Source: Streptomyces subrutilus (GTDB lineage: Bacteria; Actinomycetota; Actinomycetes; Streptomycetales; Streptomycetaceae). Taken from it: a stretch of DNA of 64,000 nt. The DNA lies in assembly GCF_008704535.1 (NCBI RefSeq), contig NZ_CP023701.1:6738001-6802000 (forward strand), in the 5' to 3' direction. The notes beneath the pieces are model-generated. The model had not been told where the DNA came from and searched no databases. It saw only the letters and a list, made by a program, of their open reading frames with translations. The position numbers were made by a program, and so were the translations under genes. Positions 41,977-50,042 of this stretch are shown piece by piece; the stretch's first letter is position 1; every line of letters begins with the position of its first letter.

Positions 41977-43113
41977 GTGGCAAAGCGGGATCTGTCGTTC
42001 CGGTTCGCCGGCCGCCGTAACCCGGGACCCGCGACCGCGGTTGCACAGCCGGCGGGTCCACCCACGGTGAACGGAGTTCCGATGCCGCAGCTGACCGACA
42101 AGGCCGTGCCCGACCAGGCCGCTCCCGCGCCCGCGGGCACCTGGATGACCCCGGAGGCGTACGGCGCCTCGCGCGCCGCCCTGTGGACCGGGGCCGTGGT
42201 CCTGGTCACCGACACCGACGGACGGGTGCTCGTGCAGAGCGTCGACTACCGCACCGACCGGCTGCTCCCCGGCGGGGCCGTGGACGCGGGCGAGGCCCCC
42301 TCCGCGGCCGCCGCCCGCGAGGTGCGGGAGGAACTCGGCGTCGACGGGCGCTACCCGCACGGCCTCGCCGTGGACTGGCTCCCGCGCGACACCCCCGGCT
42401 TCGCGCCGGAGATGGGCTTCCCCGGCGAGATCCTCTACGTCTACGACGGCGGCACCTGGACCCCGGAGCGGATCGACGCCGTGCGCCTGCCCGACCAGGA
42501 GATCACCGGCATCGATTTCGCCGAACCGGCCGACCTGCCCGCCCTGATGGACGCCGGCGACGCCCGCCGCGTCCTGTCCGCCCTGCGCGCGCGCATCGCC
42601 GGCGGCGGCCCGGCGCTGCTGGAGGCCGGCCGGCCCACCTCGCCCACCGCCCTCGACCGCCTCGAAGTGCTGCGCACCCGCCGCACCCCCGAACGCGGCA
42701 CCTGGCACCCGGGGGCGGTGCCCGACCGGCTGCCGGTGCGGGAGCGCTCCGGCTGGCTGTTCGCCCCGGACGGCCGGGTCCTGCTCCTCGTCGCCCGCGC
42801 CACCGGCGCGGCCCACCTCCCGCCCCCGCCGCCCGGCGCCGCGGTGCTGGGCTACCGCGCGGTGGAGGACGACGGCACGGGAGGCGGAGCCCGGCTGCGC
42901 GCCGTCGCCCGAATCGCCGCCCTCCCGCCGGCCGCCGACCCGGCGTACGCCAGGCTGCTGGCCACCCCCGAGCAGGTCCGCGAGCTGAGCGACTGGGGCC
43001 CGGCCGGCGCCGCCGAACTGGCCGCCGTCCACCGGGCCCGGGCCGGCCTGCGCCTGCCCGCCGCCGTCCGCACGCCGCCCGCGGAACTCCCGGACGGCGC
43101 CGTCCGCTGGTGA
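41977..43113 (+). CDS. Nudix hydrolase with a degenerate second Nudix-like half
   Basis: 378 residues. Residues of about 65-200 form a Nudix domain with an intact box (GGAVDAGEAPSAAAAREVRE then ELG, fitting Gx5Ex7REUxEExGU). A second half (about 250-375: SGWLFAPDGRVLLLVARATG) has the leading beta strands but no Nudix box, so it is probably non-catalytic. The GTG at 41977 follows AAGGAGGT with 6-base spacing, an unusually perfect ribosome site in an AT-rich leader; an ATG at 42082 with GGAG is an alternative start. Nudix enzymes hydrolyse nucleoside diphosphates linked to other groups; the substrate is not apparent. Confidence 0.85.
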   Translation: MAKRDLSFRFAGRRNPGPATAVAQPAGPPTVNGVPMPQLTDKAVPDQAAPAPAGTWMTPEAYGASRAALWTGAVVLVTDTDGRVLVQSVDYRTDRLLPGGAVDAGEAPSAAAAREVREELGVDGRYPHGLAVDWLPRDTPGFAPEMGFPGEILYVYDGGTWTPERIDAVRLPDQEITGIDFAEPADLPALMDAGDARRVLSALRARIAGGGPALLEAGRPTSPTALDRLEVLRTRRTPERGTWHPGAVPDRLPVRERSGWLFAPDGRVLLLVARATGAAHLPPPPPGAAVLGYRAVEDDGTGGGARLRAVARIAALPPAADPAYARLLATPEQVRELSDWGPAGAAELAAVHRARAGLRLPAAVRTPPAELPDGAVRW

Positions 43114-43222
43114 CGCGGCGGCGGCGGGGTGGGGGCGGGACGCGGCGGGGGCGCCGGCGCCGGTGCGCCGCCATGACCGGGAAATCCGGTCCGCGCGGGC
43201 CGCCGTCCCCCAGCATGGGCCC

Positions 43223-43780
43223 ATGAGCGACAGCGCGATCACCTACACCCTGTACATCCAGGCCGACCCCGCCAGGGTCTGGCAGGCCCTCACCGAGCCC
43301 GCGTTCACGCGCCGTTACTGGGGCCTCAGCTTCGAGACCGACTGGGCGGTGGGCTCGCGGATGGACTGGGTCGAGCGCGGGGCGCGCACCAGCGACCCGG
43401 CCCAGGTGGTCCTCGACTGCGTACCGGACCGCCGGCTCTCCTACACCTGGCACACCTTCACCCCCCAGTGGGCCGCCGCGGCCGGCATCGGCGAGGAGCT
43501 CAGGGCCGAGCTCGCGCGGGAGCGGCGCACCAGGGTCACGTACGAGATCGAGCCGGTCGGCGACACCCTCGCCCGACTGACCGTGCTGCACGAGGACTTC
43601 GAACCGGGCGGCACGCTGATCGGCATGTGCGGGCGGGCCTGGCCACTGCTGGCCTCCAGCCTCAAGACCCTGCTGGAGACGGGCGCCCCGCTGCCCGAGC
43701 CGGGCCACGACGGGGAGCAGGGCCAAGGCGGCCACGAGGCGCACGAGCCCCGCCGCACCGGCGACGCGGGCACGTACTGA
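43223..43780 (+). CDS. SRPBCC/AHSA1-like protein
   Basis: 185 residues. The START-like fold begins ITYTLYIQADPARVWQALTE then PAFTRRYWG, continues with VGSRMDWVERG and SYTWHTFTP, and ends with the long C-terminal helix GGTLIGMCGRAWPLLASSLK. A Gly/Glu/His-rich tail follows. These proteins bind hydrophobic ligands or assist chaperones; they are often encoded with an ArsR regulator, but none is adjacent here. The start ATG at 43223 lacks a strong ribosome site. Confidence 0.85.
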   Translation: MSDSAITYTLYIQADPARVWQALTEPAFTRRYWGLSFETDWAVGSRMDWVERGARTSDPAQVVLDCVPDRRLSYTWHTFTPQWAAAAGIGEELRAELARERRTRVTYEIEPVGDTLARLTVLHEDFEPGGTLIGMCGRAWPLLASSLKTLLETGAPLPEPGHDGEQGQGGHEAHEPRRTGDAGTY

Positions 43781-43893
43781 CCCCGCACGGTCCCCGGCCG
43801 GCCCGGGCGGGCGCGTCCCCGCCCGGCCCCGCACGGACCCGTCTCCCGCCCGCCTGGGATCGTGTGTACCGACCACGAACCAGGAGCGTCAGC

Positions 43894-44055
43894 ATGGACT
43901 TCGACCACCACGACCCCCTGTCGGAGGACTGGGAGGGTGCCCCGCGCACGGCGAAGGACCGGCTCACCGCGCAGTCGCTGGTGGACTGCGTGTTCTTCGC
44001 CGTCGGCCGGCCCCGCGACTGCTTCATCAAGTCCTTCGCCTTCGAACAGCTCTGA
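43894..44055 (+). CDS. Small hypothetical protein, 53 aa
   Basis: MDFDHHDPLSEDWEGAPRTA at the start and CFIKSFAFEQL at the end. It has two cysteines (DCVFFA, RDCFIK) and an acidic N-terminus. CAGGAG precedes the ATG with suitable spacing, and codon bias is good. No family is recognised. Confidence 0.6.
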   Translation: MDFDHHDPLSEDWEGAPRTAKDRLTAQSLVDCVFFAVGRPRDCFIKSFAFEQL

Positions 44056-44133
44056 GGGGCCGCGGCCGCGGCGGACACGCCCGAAGGCACCCTGGTCACC
44101 GGCCGTTCACGGTCGTCGTGTGCAATGGATGCC

Positions 44134-44673
44134 ATGGGGAGAGGGAAGAAGAGACAGCGGCCCGCCGGTGCGCCGGGCGCGGTGCCCGTGCCGTCCGCGA
44201 AGACCGGGCGGGCGCGGTCCGGCGCCGCCCCCGAGCACTGGCGCTACGCCGGCCACCTGGAGGCCCTGGAGGCCGTACCGGACGAGGCCGCCGAGGCGGC
44301 GGCGGTCGCCGCCGTGCTGCGCGATCCCGACCCGGTGATGGCCGAGAGCGCCGTGGTCACCCACCTGGACCGGCGGGCCGTACGGCTGCTGGCCGACGAG
44401 GCCTTCCCCGGCTGGGCGCAGGCGCTCGCCGCCGTCCTGGCCGGCCGGGCCTTCCCCGAACGCCGGCTGCGCGAGTGGACCCTGCTCCGGGCCATCACCG
44501 GGGGCGGCCCCTGGTCCGCCGCGGAGCTCACCGCCGCCTCCGACTGGTGCCAGCGCACCGCCGCCCGGTCCCTGACCTCGTACGAGGCGCTGGGCCTGCT
44601 CGCCGGGGAAGCCCGTACCCGCGCGGTCCGCAACGCCGCCGCCCAGCGCCTGCGCAGGCACCGGGCAGCCTGA
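44134..44673 (+). CDS. Hypothetical protein, about 179 aa
   Basis: A basic disordered N-terminus (MGRGKKRQRPAGAPG) is followed by a helical repeat-like body: LEALEAVPDEAAEAAAVAAV, DPVMAESAVVTHLDRRAV, FPERRLREWTLLRAI, GEARTRAVRNAAAQRLRRH. The body resembles short HEAT-like helices, but no family is assigned. The ATG at 44125 nine bases upstream is an alternative start. It converges with the DEAD-box helicase gene. Confidence 0.65.
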   Translation: MGRGKKRQRPAGAPGAVPVPSAKTGRARSGAAPEHWRYAGHLEALEAVPDEAAEAAAVAAVLRDPDPVMAESAVVTHLDRRAVRLLADEAFPGWAQALAAVLAGRAFPERRLREWTLLRAITGGGPWSAAELTAASDWCQRTAARSLTSYEALGLLAGEARTRAVRNAAAQRLRRHRAA

Positions 44674-44682
44674 CGGGCCCGG

Positions 44683-44703
44683 GCCCCGGCGGCCCGCCGG
44701 GGC
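44683..44703. terminator. Hairpin between convergent genes
   Basis: GCCCCGGC and GCCGGGGC form a perfect 8-bp stem over a GGCCC loop, between the hypothetical gene (ends 44673) and the DEAD-box gene (ends 44714). Confidence 0.65.
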
Positions 44704-44713
44704 GGTCCGTGCG

Positions 44714-46213
44714 TCAGTTGGCCTTGCGGACGCGGGCCGCGCGCCGGGCCTCGGCGGTGAGCCGGGCCTCGGCCGTCTTGCGGGACTCCTTGCCGCGGCC
44801 CGGCCGCCCGGGGCGGGTACCGATCCCGTGGAAGCCGAGCTCGGTGCCCGAGGGCCTGCCCTTGGCGTCGGTCGGAGCGGAGCCGGACAGCGGCACCCCG
44901 GACGGCGCCTTGGCCCCGGTGATCCGGCTGAGCGCCGCCTCACCGGAGCGCACCTGGGTGATCTCGGGCCGGATGCGGGCGTCGGCCATCAGGCGGACCA
45001 TGTCCCGGCGCTGGTTCGGGGTGACCAGGGTGACGACCCGGCCGGACTCGCCGGCGCGCGCCGTACGGCCGCCGCGGTGCAGGTAGTCCTTGTGGTCGGC
45101 GGGCGGGTCCACGTTGACCACCAGGTCGAGGTCGTCGATGTGGATGCCGCGCGCCGCGACGTTGGTCGCGACCAGCACGTTGACGGCCCCGGTCTTGAAC
45201 TGCGCCAGGGTCCGCGTGCGCTGCGGCTGCGACTTGCCGCTGTGCAGGCCCTCGGCCCGTACGCCCATGGCGCGCAGGTGCTTCACGAACTGGTCCACGC
45301 CGTGCTTGGTGTCGAGGAACATCAGCACCCGGCCCTCGCGGGCGGCGATCTCGGTCGCCGCGGAGATCTTGTCGGCGGCGTGGATGTGCAGCACGTGGTG
45401 GTCCATGGTGGTCACCGCGCCGGCCTGCGGGTCGACGGAGTGCCCGACCGGGTCCTTCAGGTAGGTCCGCACCAGCTGGTCGACGTTGCGGTCCAGGGTG
45501 GCCGAGAACAGCATGCGCTGGCCCGCGTGGTGCACCTGGTCCAGGATCTCCGTGACCTGGGGCATGAATCCCATGTCGCACATCTGGTCGGCCTCGTCGA
45601 GCACGGTGGTCGTCACGCGCTCCAGGTGCACGTCCCGGCGGCCGATCAGGTCGCCGAGCCGCCCCGGGGTGGCCACCACGACCTCCGCGCCGGTGCGCAG
45701 CGCGCCGACCTGGCGGCCGATGGACAGGCCGCCGACCACCGTCGCGATCCGCAGCCCGAGGGCCTCGGCGTACGGGGTGAGCGCCTCGGTGACCTGCTGC
45801 GCGAGCTCCCGGGTGGGTACCAGGACGAGGGCCAGCGGGCGCTTGGGGTCGGCCTTCTGGCCCGCGGTGCGCGCGAGCAGCGCCAGGCCGAAGGCGAGGG
45901 TCTTGCCGGAGCCGGTCTGCGCGCGGCCCAGCACGTCCCGCCCGGCCAGGGCGTTCGGCAGGGTCGCGGCCTGGATGGGGAAGGGCTTCTCGACGGCCCG
46001 GGCGGCCATCGTCTCCACCAGCTCACGGGGCAGGTCGAGCTCCGCGAACGAGGCGACCGGGGGGAGGCCCGGCGTCGTCGTCCTGGGCAGCGTGAACTCG
46101 CCCTGCGGTCCGAGGGTGCGGGTGGCCTTGGCGCCGGACTTTCCGCCGCCTTTGGCGCCGCCCTTCGCACCCGCCTTCACACCGAAGCGCCCATGAACTG
46201 ACGGGTTCTTCAT
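44714..46213 (-). CDS. DEAD-box ATP-dependent RNA helicase
   Basis: 499 residues. A Gly/Lys-rich N-terminal tail (GVKAGAKGGAKGGGKSGAKA) precedes the helicase core: Q motif (ASFAELDLPRELVETM), motif I AQTGSGKT, Ia PTRELAQQ, Ib TPGRLGDL, II DEAD, III SAT, V ARGIHIDDL and VI HRGGRTARAGE. A basic C-terminal tail follows (GRGKESRKTAEARLTAEARR). It unwinds RNA duplexes, and such enzymes often help at low temperature. The ATG at 46213 has AAAGG upstream. It is divergent from a cold-shock protein gene, which fits a cold-adaptation role. Confidence 0.95.
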   Translation of the reverse strand: MKNPSVHGRFGVKAGAKGGAKGGGKSGAKATRTLGPQGEFTLPRTTTPGLPPVASFAELDLPRELVETMAARAVEKPFPIQAATLPNALAGRDVLGRAQTGSGKTLAFGLALLARTAGQKADPKRPLALVLVPTRELAQQVTEALTPYAEALGLRIATVVGGLSIGRQVGALRTGAEVVVATPGRLGDLIGRRDVHLERVTTTVLDEADQMCDMGFMPQVTEILDQVHHAGQRMLFSATLDRNVDQLVRTYLKDPVGHSVDPQAGAVTTMDHHVLHIHAADKISAATEIAAREGRVLMFLDTKHGVDQFVKHLRAMGVRAEGLHSGKSQPQRTRTLAQFKTGAVNVLVATNVAARGIHIDDLDLVVNVDPPADHKDYLHRGGRTARAGESGRVVTLVTPNQRRDMVRLMADARIRPEITQVRSGEAALSRITGAKAPSGVPLSGSAPTDAKGRPSGTELGFHGIGTRPGRPGRGKESRKTAEARLTAEARRAARVRKAN

Positions 46214-46245
46214 GCAGAACCTTTCGAAGCAAGAACAAAAGATGG

Positions 46246-46455
46246 TCAACCGCCCATGGTACCAGCGGGGCCTAGGCGCCCTCGGCGTCCGACCGCGGGG
46301 GCCCGGCTCCCCGGACCGGACCGGACCTGTGCCAGGTGGGCGCGGGTCTCGGCGGACGCGCGCGCGAACCAGTCGGCGATGACCGCGGTCTCGTCGGGGG
46401 TGTAGTCGACCGAGGAGAGACATCGAGTGCGCACGGCGATGTGGACCTCGGCCAC
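46246..46455 (-). CDS. Possible small protein upstream of the DEAD-box gene, 69 aa
   Basis: From a GTG at 46455 the frame reads VAEVHIAVRTRCLSSVDYTP then DETAVIADWFARASAETRAH. The first 50 codons have strong G/C third-position bias and a protein-like composition, unlike random frames here; the end is Arg/Gly-rich. No good ribosome site is seen, and a GTG at 46434 is an alternative. It ends 32 bases before the helicase start, so it could be a leader gene. The remaining interval to the cold-shock gene (46456-46723) shows no gene and is presumably the divergent promoter and 5' leader region. Confidence 0.4.
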   Translation of the reverse strand: MAEVHIAVRTRCLSSVDYTPDETAVIADWFARASAETRAHLAQVRSGPGSRAPAVGRRGRLGPAGTMGG

Positions 46456-46723
46456 ATCGTGGCCGGCTGGACCGGTACCGCGCCGGCCCTGGCGGGCTGC
46501 GCCGGAGCGGGGGCCGCGGTGTGCGCGGGGTGGGCGCCGGGGACGGCCGCGGCTGAGTCCCGGGCCGCGCGCTTCCCCCGATGCGTGGACGGGGCGGTCG
46601 GAAGTTCGAATGTCCGCGGCGCCCCGGTTGGCCGCGTTGGGCGTGTGGTGCGCGCGGCCGTCGGGCAGGATCGAAGCGGCCGCGCGTGCGGCCCGCAGTG
46701 GAACGTTGAGAAGGATCAGCCAG

Positions 46724-46930
46724 ATGGCAACAGGCATCGTGAAGTGGTTCAACTCGGAGAAGGGGTTCGGGTTCATCCAGCAGGACGACGGCGGCCCGGA
46801 CGTGTTCGTGCACTTCTCCGCCATCGAATCCACCGGCTACCGGTCGCTGGAGGAGAACGCGAAGGTCGAGTACGACGTCACCCAGGGCCCCAAGGGCCCG
46901 CAGGCCGAGCGGGTGGTCCCCCTCTCGTAG
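46724..46930 (+). CDS. Cold-shock protein (CspA family)
   Basis: 68 residues, a single cold-shock OB domain: GIVKWFNSEKGFGFIQQDDG contains RNP1 (KGFGFI) and DVFVHFSAI is RNP2. It binds single-stranded nucleic acids and melts RNA structure. The ATG at 46724 follows AAGGAT. A perfect terminator lies downstream. It is divergent from a DEAD-box helicase gene with about 0.5 kb between the start codons, a spacing that allows a long regulatory 5' leader as in other csp genes. Confidence 0.96.
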   Translation: MATGIVKWFNSEKGFGFIQQDDGGPDVFVHFSAIESTGYRSLEENAKVEYDVTQGPKGPQAERVVPLS

Positions 46931-46956
46931 CGCCGCTCCACGAGCCCCGTCCGTGA

Positions 46957-46993
46957 TGCCGAGCCCCGCCGGTCCGTCCGGCGGGGCTCGGCA
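46957..46993. terminator. Strong bidirectional terminator
   Basis: TGCCGAGCCCCGCCGG and its exact reverse complement form a 16-bp stem over a TCCGT loop, between the convergent csp and TetR genes. Confidence 0.92.
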
Positions 46994-47016
46994 CGTCGCG
47001 GGGGGCGGGGCGCCGC

Positions 47017-47580
47017 TCAGGCGGAGTGCAGGGCGAGCAGGAGCCGCCACAGGCGCTCCGCCAGGCCGGCCGCGTCCTCCGGGACGGCCCCGTGCAGCCA
47101 GTCGGCGAGGACGCCGGTGAAGGCGGCCGCGACCGCCGAGGCGACCAGCTCCGGGTGCGGCGCCCCGGCCGCAGCACGCTCGGCGCGGGCGCGCTCCCGC
47201 AGCTCCCGGTGGAGGCGGTCGCCCAGCGGGCCGCCGCCGCCCGGCAGCAGCAGGGTGCGGTACAGCGGCCCGTGCTCCGCGACATCGGCCAGGAAGGCCG
47301 CCAGGGCGCCGGGGGGTCGCGCGGGGGCGCGGGCCCCCGGGATCGTCTGCCACGCGTGCAGGGCGTCCACCCCGGCGCGCACGACGTCGGCGCAGGCGTC
47401 CACGGCGAGCGCGGTCAGGTCCTCGTAGTGGAGGTAGAACGTGGCGCGGCCGACGCCCGCACGGCGCACCAGCGCCGAGACCCCGACGTCGGTGAGCGGC
47501 CGACCGGCGCACTCGGCGAGCAGGCTCGCGCGCAGCCGGGCCCTGGTCCGGGCGGTCCGGGGGTCCTCGGGCGGGCTCAT
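47017..47580 (-). CDS. TetR-family transcriptional regulator
   Basis: 187 residues. The N-terminal HTH is RARLRASLLAECAGRPLTDV then GVSALVRRAGVGRATFYLHYED, typical of TetR. The C-terminal ligand domain is all-helical. It overlaps the upstream DUF1304 gene by four bases (ATGA), so the two are co-translated. The 28-bp palindrome at 47994-48021 in front of the pair is the likely autoregulatory operator. Confidence 0.92.
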   Translation of the reverse strand: MSPPEDPRTARTRARLRASLLAECAGRPLTDVGVSALVRRAGVGRATFYLHYEDLTALAVDACADVVRAGVDALHAWQTIPGARAPARPPGALAAFLADVAEHGPLYRTLLLPGGGGPLGDRLHRELRERARAERAAAGAPHPELVASAVAAAFTGVLADWLHGAVPEDAAGLAERLWRLLLALHSA

Positions 47581-47942
47581 GCGGCCAGCAGCGCCGCGCC
47601 GAGGGCGAGTGCTCCGGGCAGTGCCTGGGCGACGAGGATGCGGCGGTTGGCGGTCGCCGCCCCGTACACCCCGGCGACGACCACGCAGAGCAGGAAGAAG
47701 ACCTGCGTGGCGAGGGAGCCGGTGACGAGCGACCAGACCAGGCCCGCGGCCAGGAAGCCGTTGTAGAGCCCCTGGTTCGCGGCGAGCGGGGCGGTGAGGC
47801 GGGCGGTGTCGGCGTCGAAACCGGACAGGGCCCGGCCCGGGGGCCGCTGCCACAGGAACGTCTCCAGGACCAGGAAGTACAGGTGCAGCGCGGCCACGAG
47901 GCCGATGAGGATCAGAGCGACCGTGTCCAAGGCCGCCTCCAC
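47577..47942 (-). CDS. DUF1304 membrane protein
   Basis: About 121 residues with four hydrophobic segments (TVALILIGLVAALHLYFLVL, ETFLWQRP, VWSLVTGSLATQVFFLLCVV). LHLYFLVLETFLW and ANQGLYNGFLAAGL are typical of DUF1304. I place the start at the GTG at 47942 because DUF1304 proteins begin directly before the first membrane segment. A GTG at 47996 would add a Pro-rich extension, lies inside the operator palindrome and has badly spaced ribosome sequence. Encoded with TetR, so probably a small regulated membrane protein of unknown activity. Confidence 0.85.
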   Translation of the reverse strand: MEAALDTVALILIGLVAALHLYFLVLETFLWQRPPGRALSGFDADTARLTAPLAANQGLYNGFLAAGLVWSLVTGSLATQVFFLLCVVVAGVYGAATANRRILVAQALPGALALGAALLAA

Positions 47943-47993
47943 TTCTCGGGAGGGTGCGGGCGGGGGTGCGGGCAGCGTGACGTCGTGGTGACC

Positions 47994-48021
47994 CACTTCC
48001 TGGACAACTGTACAGGAAGTG
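47994..48021. promoter_or_regulatory. 28-bp palindromic TetR operator
   Basis: CACTTCCTGGACA and TGTACAGGAAGTG are inverted copies with 12 of 13 positions matching, separated by AC. It lies about 50 bases before the DUF1304 start and is the strongest palindrome in this part of the window. Confidence 0.82.
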
Positions 48022-48065
48022 TGGTCCCACGATCGTCGTACCGCGGGCCCCGGATCCCGGGCGGC

Positions 48066-48284
48066 TCAGTCCTCCCGCACCGTGATGGCCGAGACCGGGC
48101 AGGCCCGGGCCGCCTCGCGGACCAGGGCACTGCCCGCTCCGTCCTCCCGTCCCGGCAGGAGCTCGCTGAAGCCGTCGTCGTCCTGGGTGAACACGTCGGG
48201 CGCGGTGAGCGCGCACTGGCCGGCGCCGATGCAGACGCCGGTGTCGATGTCGATCCGCAGGTGTCCGGTGGGCACGGGGCTCAC
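48066..48284 (-). CDS. 3Fe-4S-type ferredoxin, P450 partner
   Basis: 72 residues. Cluster ligands are in CIGAGQCALTAPDVF (Cys-x5-Cys) and ARACPVSAI (CP). Absence of the fourth central Cys fits the [3Fe-4S] ferredoxins that serve actinobacterial P450s. The GTG at 48284 overlaps the P450 stop (GTGA), so it is translated together with the P450. It delivers electrons from a reductase encoded elsewhere. Confidence 0.93.
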   Translation of the reverse strand: MSPVPTGHLRIDIDTGVCIGAGQCALTAPDVFTQDDDGFSELLPGREDGAGSALVREAARACPVSAITVRED

Positions 48285-49468
48285 CAGGCCACGGGCAGTT
48301 CGAGCATGCCCTGGATCGTGTCGCCGGGCTTGAAGGGGATGCTGTCCGGCTCGGCGTCCAGGCGCAGCCCGGGCAGCCGTTCGAACAGCGTGCTCAGCGC
48401 GATCTCCATCTCCGCGCGCGCCAGGTTCTGCCCCAGGCACTGGTGGATGCCGAAGCCGAACGCGACGTGGTGCCGGTTGGGCCGGTGCCAGTCCAGCGCG
48501 TCGGGCTCCTCGAAGACGCTGTCGTCGCGGTTGATGACCGAGGTGGAGAAGACGACCCCCTCGTCCGTGCGGATCGTCTCCCCGCCGATCTCGATGTCCT
48601 CGGCGGCCACGCGCAGCATCCCGTCCGCGATCGACAGGAAGCGCATCAGCTCCTCCACGGCCGTCGGCATGAGGGACGGCTCGGCCCGCAGTTCGGTCAG
48701 CTGCTCCGGGTGGCGCAGCAGGGTGAACGTGCCGAGCGAGATCATGTTGGCCGTGGTCTCGTGCCCGGCGACCAGCAGGATCAGCGCGAGGGCGACGAGC
48801 TCCTCGACGTCGATCTCGCCCGTCTCCAGGCGTTGTGCGATCAGCTCGTCGAGCAGCCCGTCGCCCGGCTCGCGGCGCTTGCGCTCGATGAGGGCGGCGA
48901 AGTACTCGTCGAGCCGATGCCGGGCGTCCTCGACGTCGGACTGCCCGGGCCCGCGCAGCAGCCGGCGCGACTGCCCCTCGAAGAACTCGTGGTCGTCGTA
49001 CGGGACGCCCAGCAGGGCGCAGATGACCATGGACGGCACCGGCAGGGCGAAGGCGCTCACCAGTTCCGCGCGGGGCCCGGCGGCGATCATCTCGTCGATC
49101 AGCCGGTCCACGGTCTGGTGGATCTGCGGGCGCAGCGCCGCGATCCGTTTCACGCTGAAGCGGGGGATGAGCATCCGCCGCTGGGTGTTGTGCTCGGGGT
49201 CGTCGACCCCCAGCAGCGCGGCCCGGCGCACCTGGAGCCCCTTGAACCGCTCGGTGGGGGCGGGGAAGGCGGCGTTCGTGCGGTCGGAGGAGAGCCGGCC
49301 GTCGGCGAGCAGGGCGCGCGCCTCGGCGTGGCCGGTGACGACCCAGACGGTGCGGCCGTCGAAGAGGCTGACCCGGGAGAGCGGACGCCCCTCACGCAGG
49401 GGCTCGTAGGCGGTCGGCGGGTGGTACGGGCAGGTTCGGTCCTGCGGGAAGGAGACGATCTCTGACAT
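48281..49468 (-). CDS. Cytochrome P450 (CYP105-like class I)
   Basis: 395 residues, soluble bacterial P450. I-helix motif AGHETTANM, ExxR in AVEELMRFL, heme loop FGFGIHQCLGQNLARAEME with the axial Cys, and the usual start FPQDRTCPYHPPTAYEPL. Sequence features are those of the Streptomyces CYP105 group, but assigning a subfamily needs a search. The ATG at 49468 has GAGG upstream; an earlier ATG at 49510 adds 14 unlikely residues. Co-transcribed with the ferredoxin. No biosynthetic cluster is adjacent, so it is probably a xenobiotic or tailoring oxidase of unknown substrate. Confidence 0.94.
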   Translation of the reverse strand: MSEIVSFPQDRTCPYHPPTAYEPLREGRPLSRVSLFDGRTVWVVTGHAEARALLADGRLSSDRTNAAFPAPTERFKGLQVRRAALLGVDDPEHNTQRRMLIPRFSVKRIAALRPQIHQTVDRLIDEMIAAGPRAELVSAFALPVPSMVICALLGVPYDDHEFFEGQSRRLLRGPGQSDVEDARHRLDEYFAALIERKRREPGDGLLDELIAQRLETGEIDVEELVALALILLVAGHETTANMISLGTFTLLRHPEQLTELRAEPSLMPTAVEELMRFLSIADGMLRVAAEDIEIGGETIRTDEGVVFSTSVINRDDSVFEEPDALDWHRPNRHHVAFGFGIHQCLGQNLARAEMEIALSTLFERLPGLRLDAEPDSIPFKPGDTIQGMLELPVAW

Positions 49469-49598
49469 CAAGCACCTCGCAAGCCATGGTTCCGTCGTGC
49501 CGGACTCCATTACATGCCTGAGGCACCTATCCTACCTATGCCAGTTTCGGCCACATCATCCGAGTTCGCCCGCACGGCCCCCTCAGGGGTCCGCCGGC

Positions 49599-49937
49599 TC
49601 AGAGGTGGGCGTCCAGGAACTGCCGGAACTCCTCGCCCGTCAGCGGTCCGGCCTGCGTCGCGATCGCCGCGCCGTCCACGATCAGCACCGCGGTCGGGGC
49701 GCCGGTCACTTCGAAACGCCTGGTCGTCGCGGGGCAGCGGGTGATGTCGGTGCGGACGGCCGTGAGCCGGTCCCCGTACTCCCGTGCCAGCTCGCCGACG
49801 ACCTCGTCCATGGCGCGACAGGCCTCGACGGCCTTGGGCCAGGTCCCGGTGAAGTAGGCGAGAACCGGCCCCGTGGCCATCGAGAGCACGAAGTCGAACT
49901 CCTGGTCCTCCAGTGGCTGGTGTACCCGACGTGCCAT
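49599..49937 (-). CDS. Thioredoxin-fold protein lacking the CxxC active site
   Basis: 112 residues. VLSMATGPVLAYFTGTWPKA then VEACRAMDEVV follows the thioredoxin pattern, but WCGPC is replaced by WPKAV. The fold is supported by YGDRLTAVRTDITRCPATTR, the cis-Pro segment VTGAPTAVLIVDG, and the C-terminal helix LTGEEFRQFLDAHL. It cannot perform dithiol exchange at the usual site; a binding or chaperone role is possible. AGGAG precedes the ATG at 49937. Confidence 0.8.
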   Translation of the reverse strand: MARRVHQPLEDQEFDFVLSMATGPVLAYFTGTWPKAVEACRAMDEVVGELAREYGDRLTAVRTDITRCPATTRRFEVTGAPTAVLIVDGAAIATQAGPLTGEEFRQFLDAHL

Positions 49938-50042
49938 GCGTGCCGCTCCTCGCTCGTGCGCGCCCCCGCGATCGGGAGGGCGGCCCCCATCATCGCCGCT
50001 CGCCCGGTGCCCGTTGTCAGTGGCGCCTGTGAAGCTGGCGCC

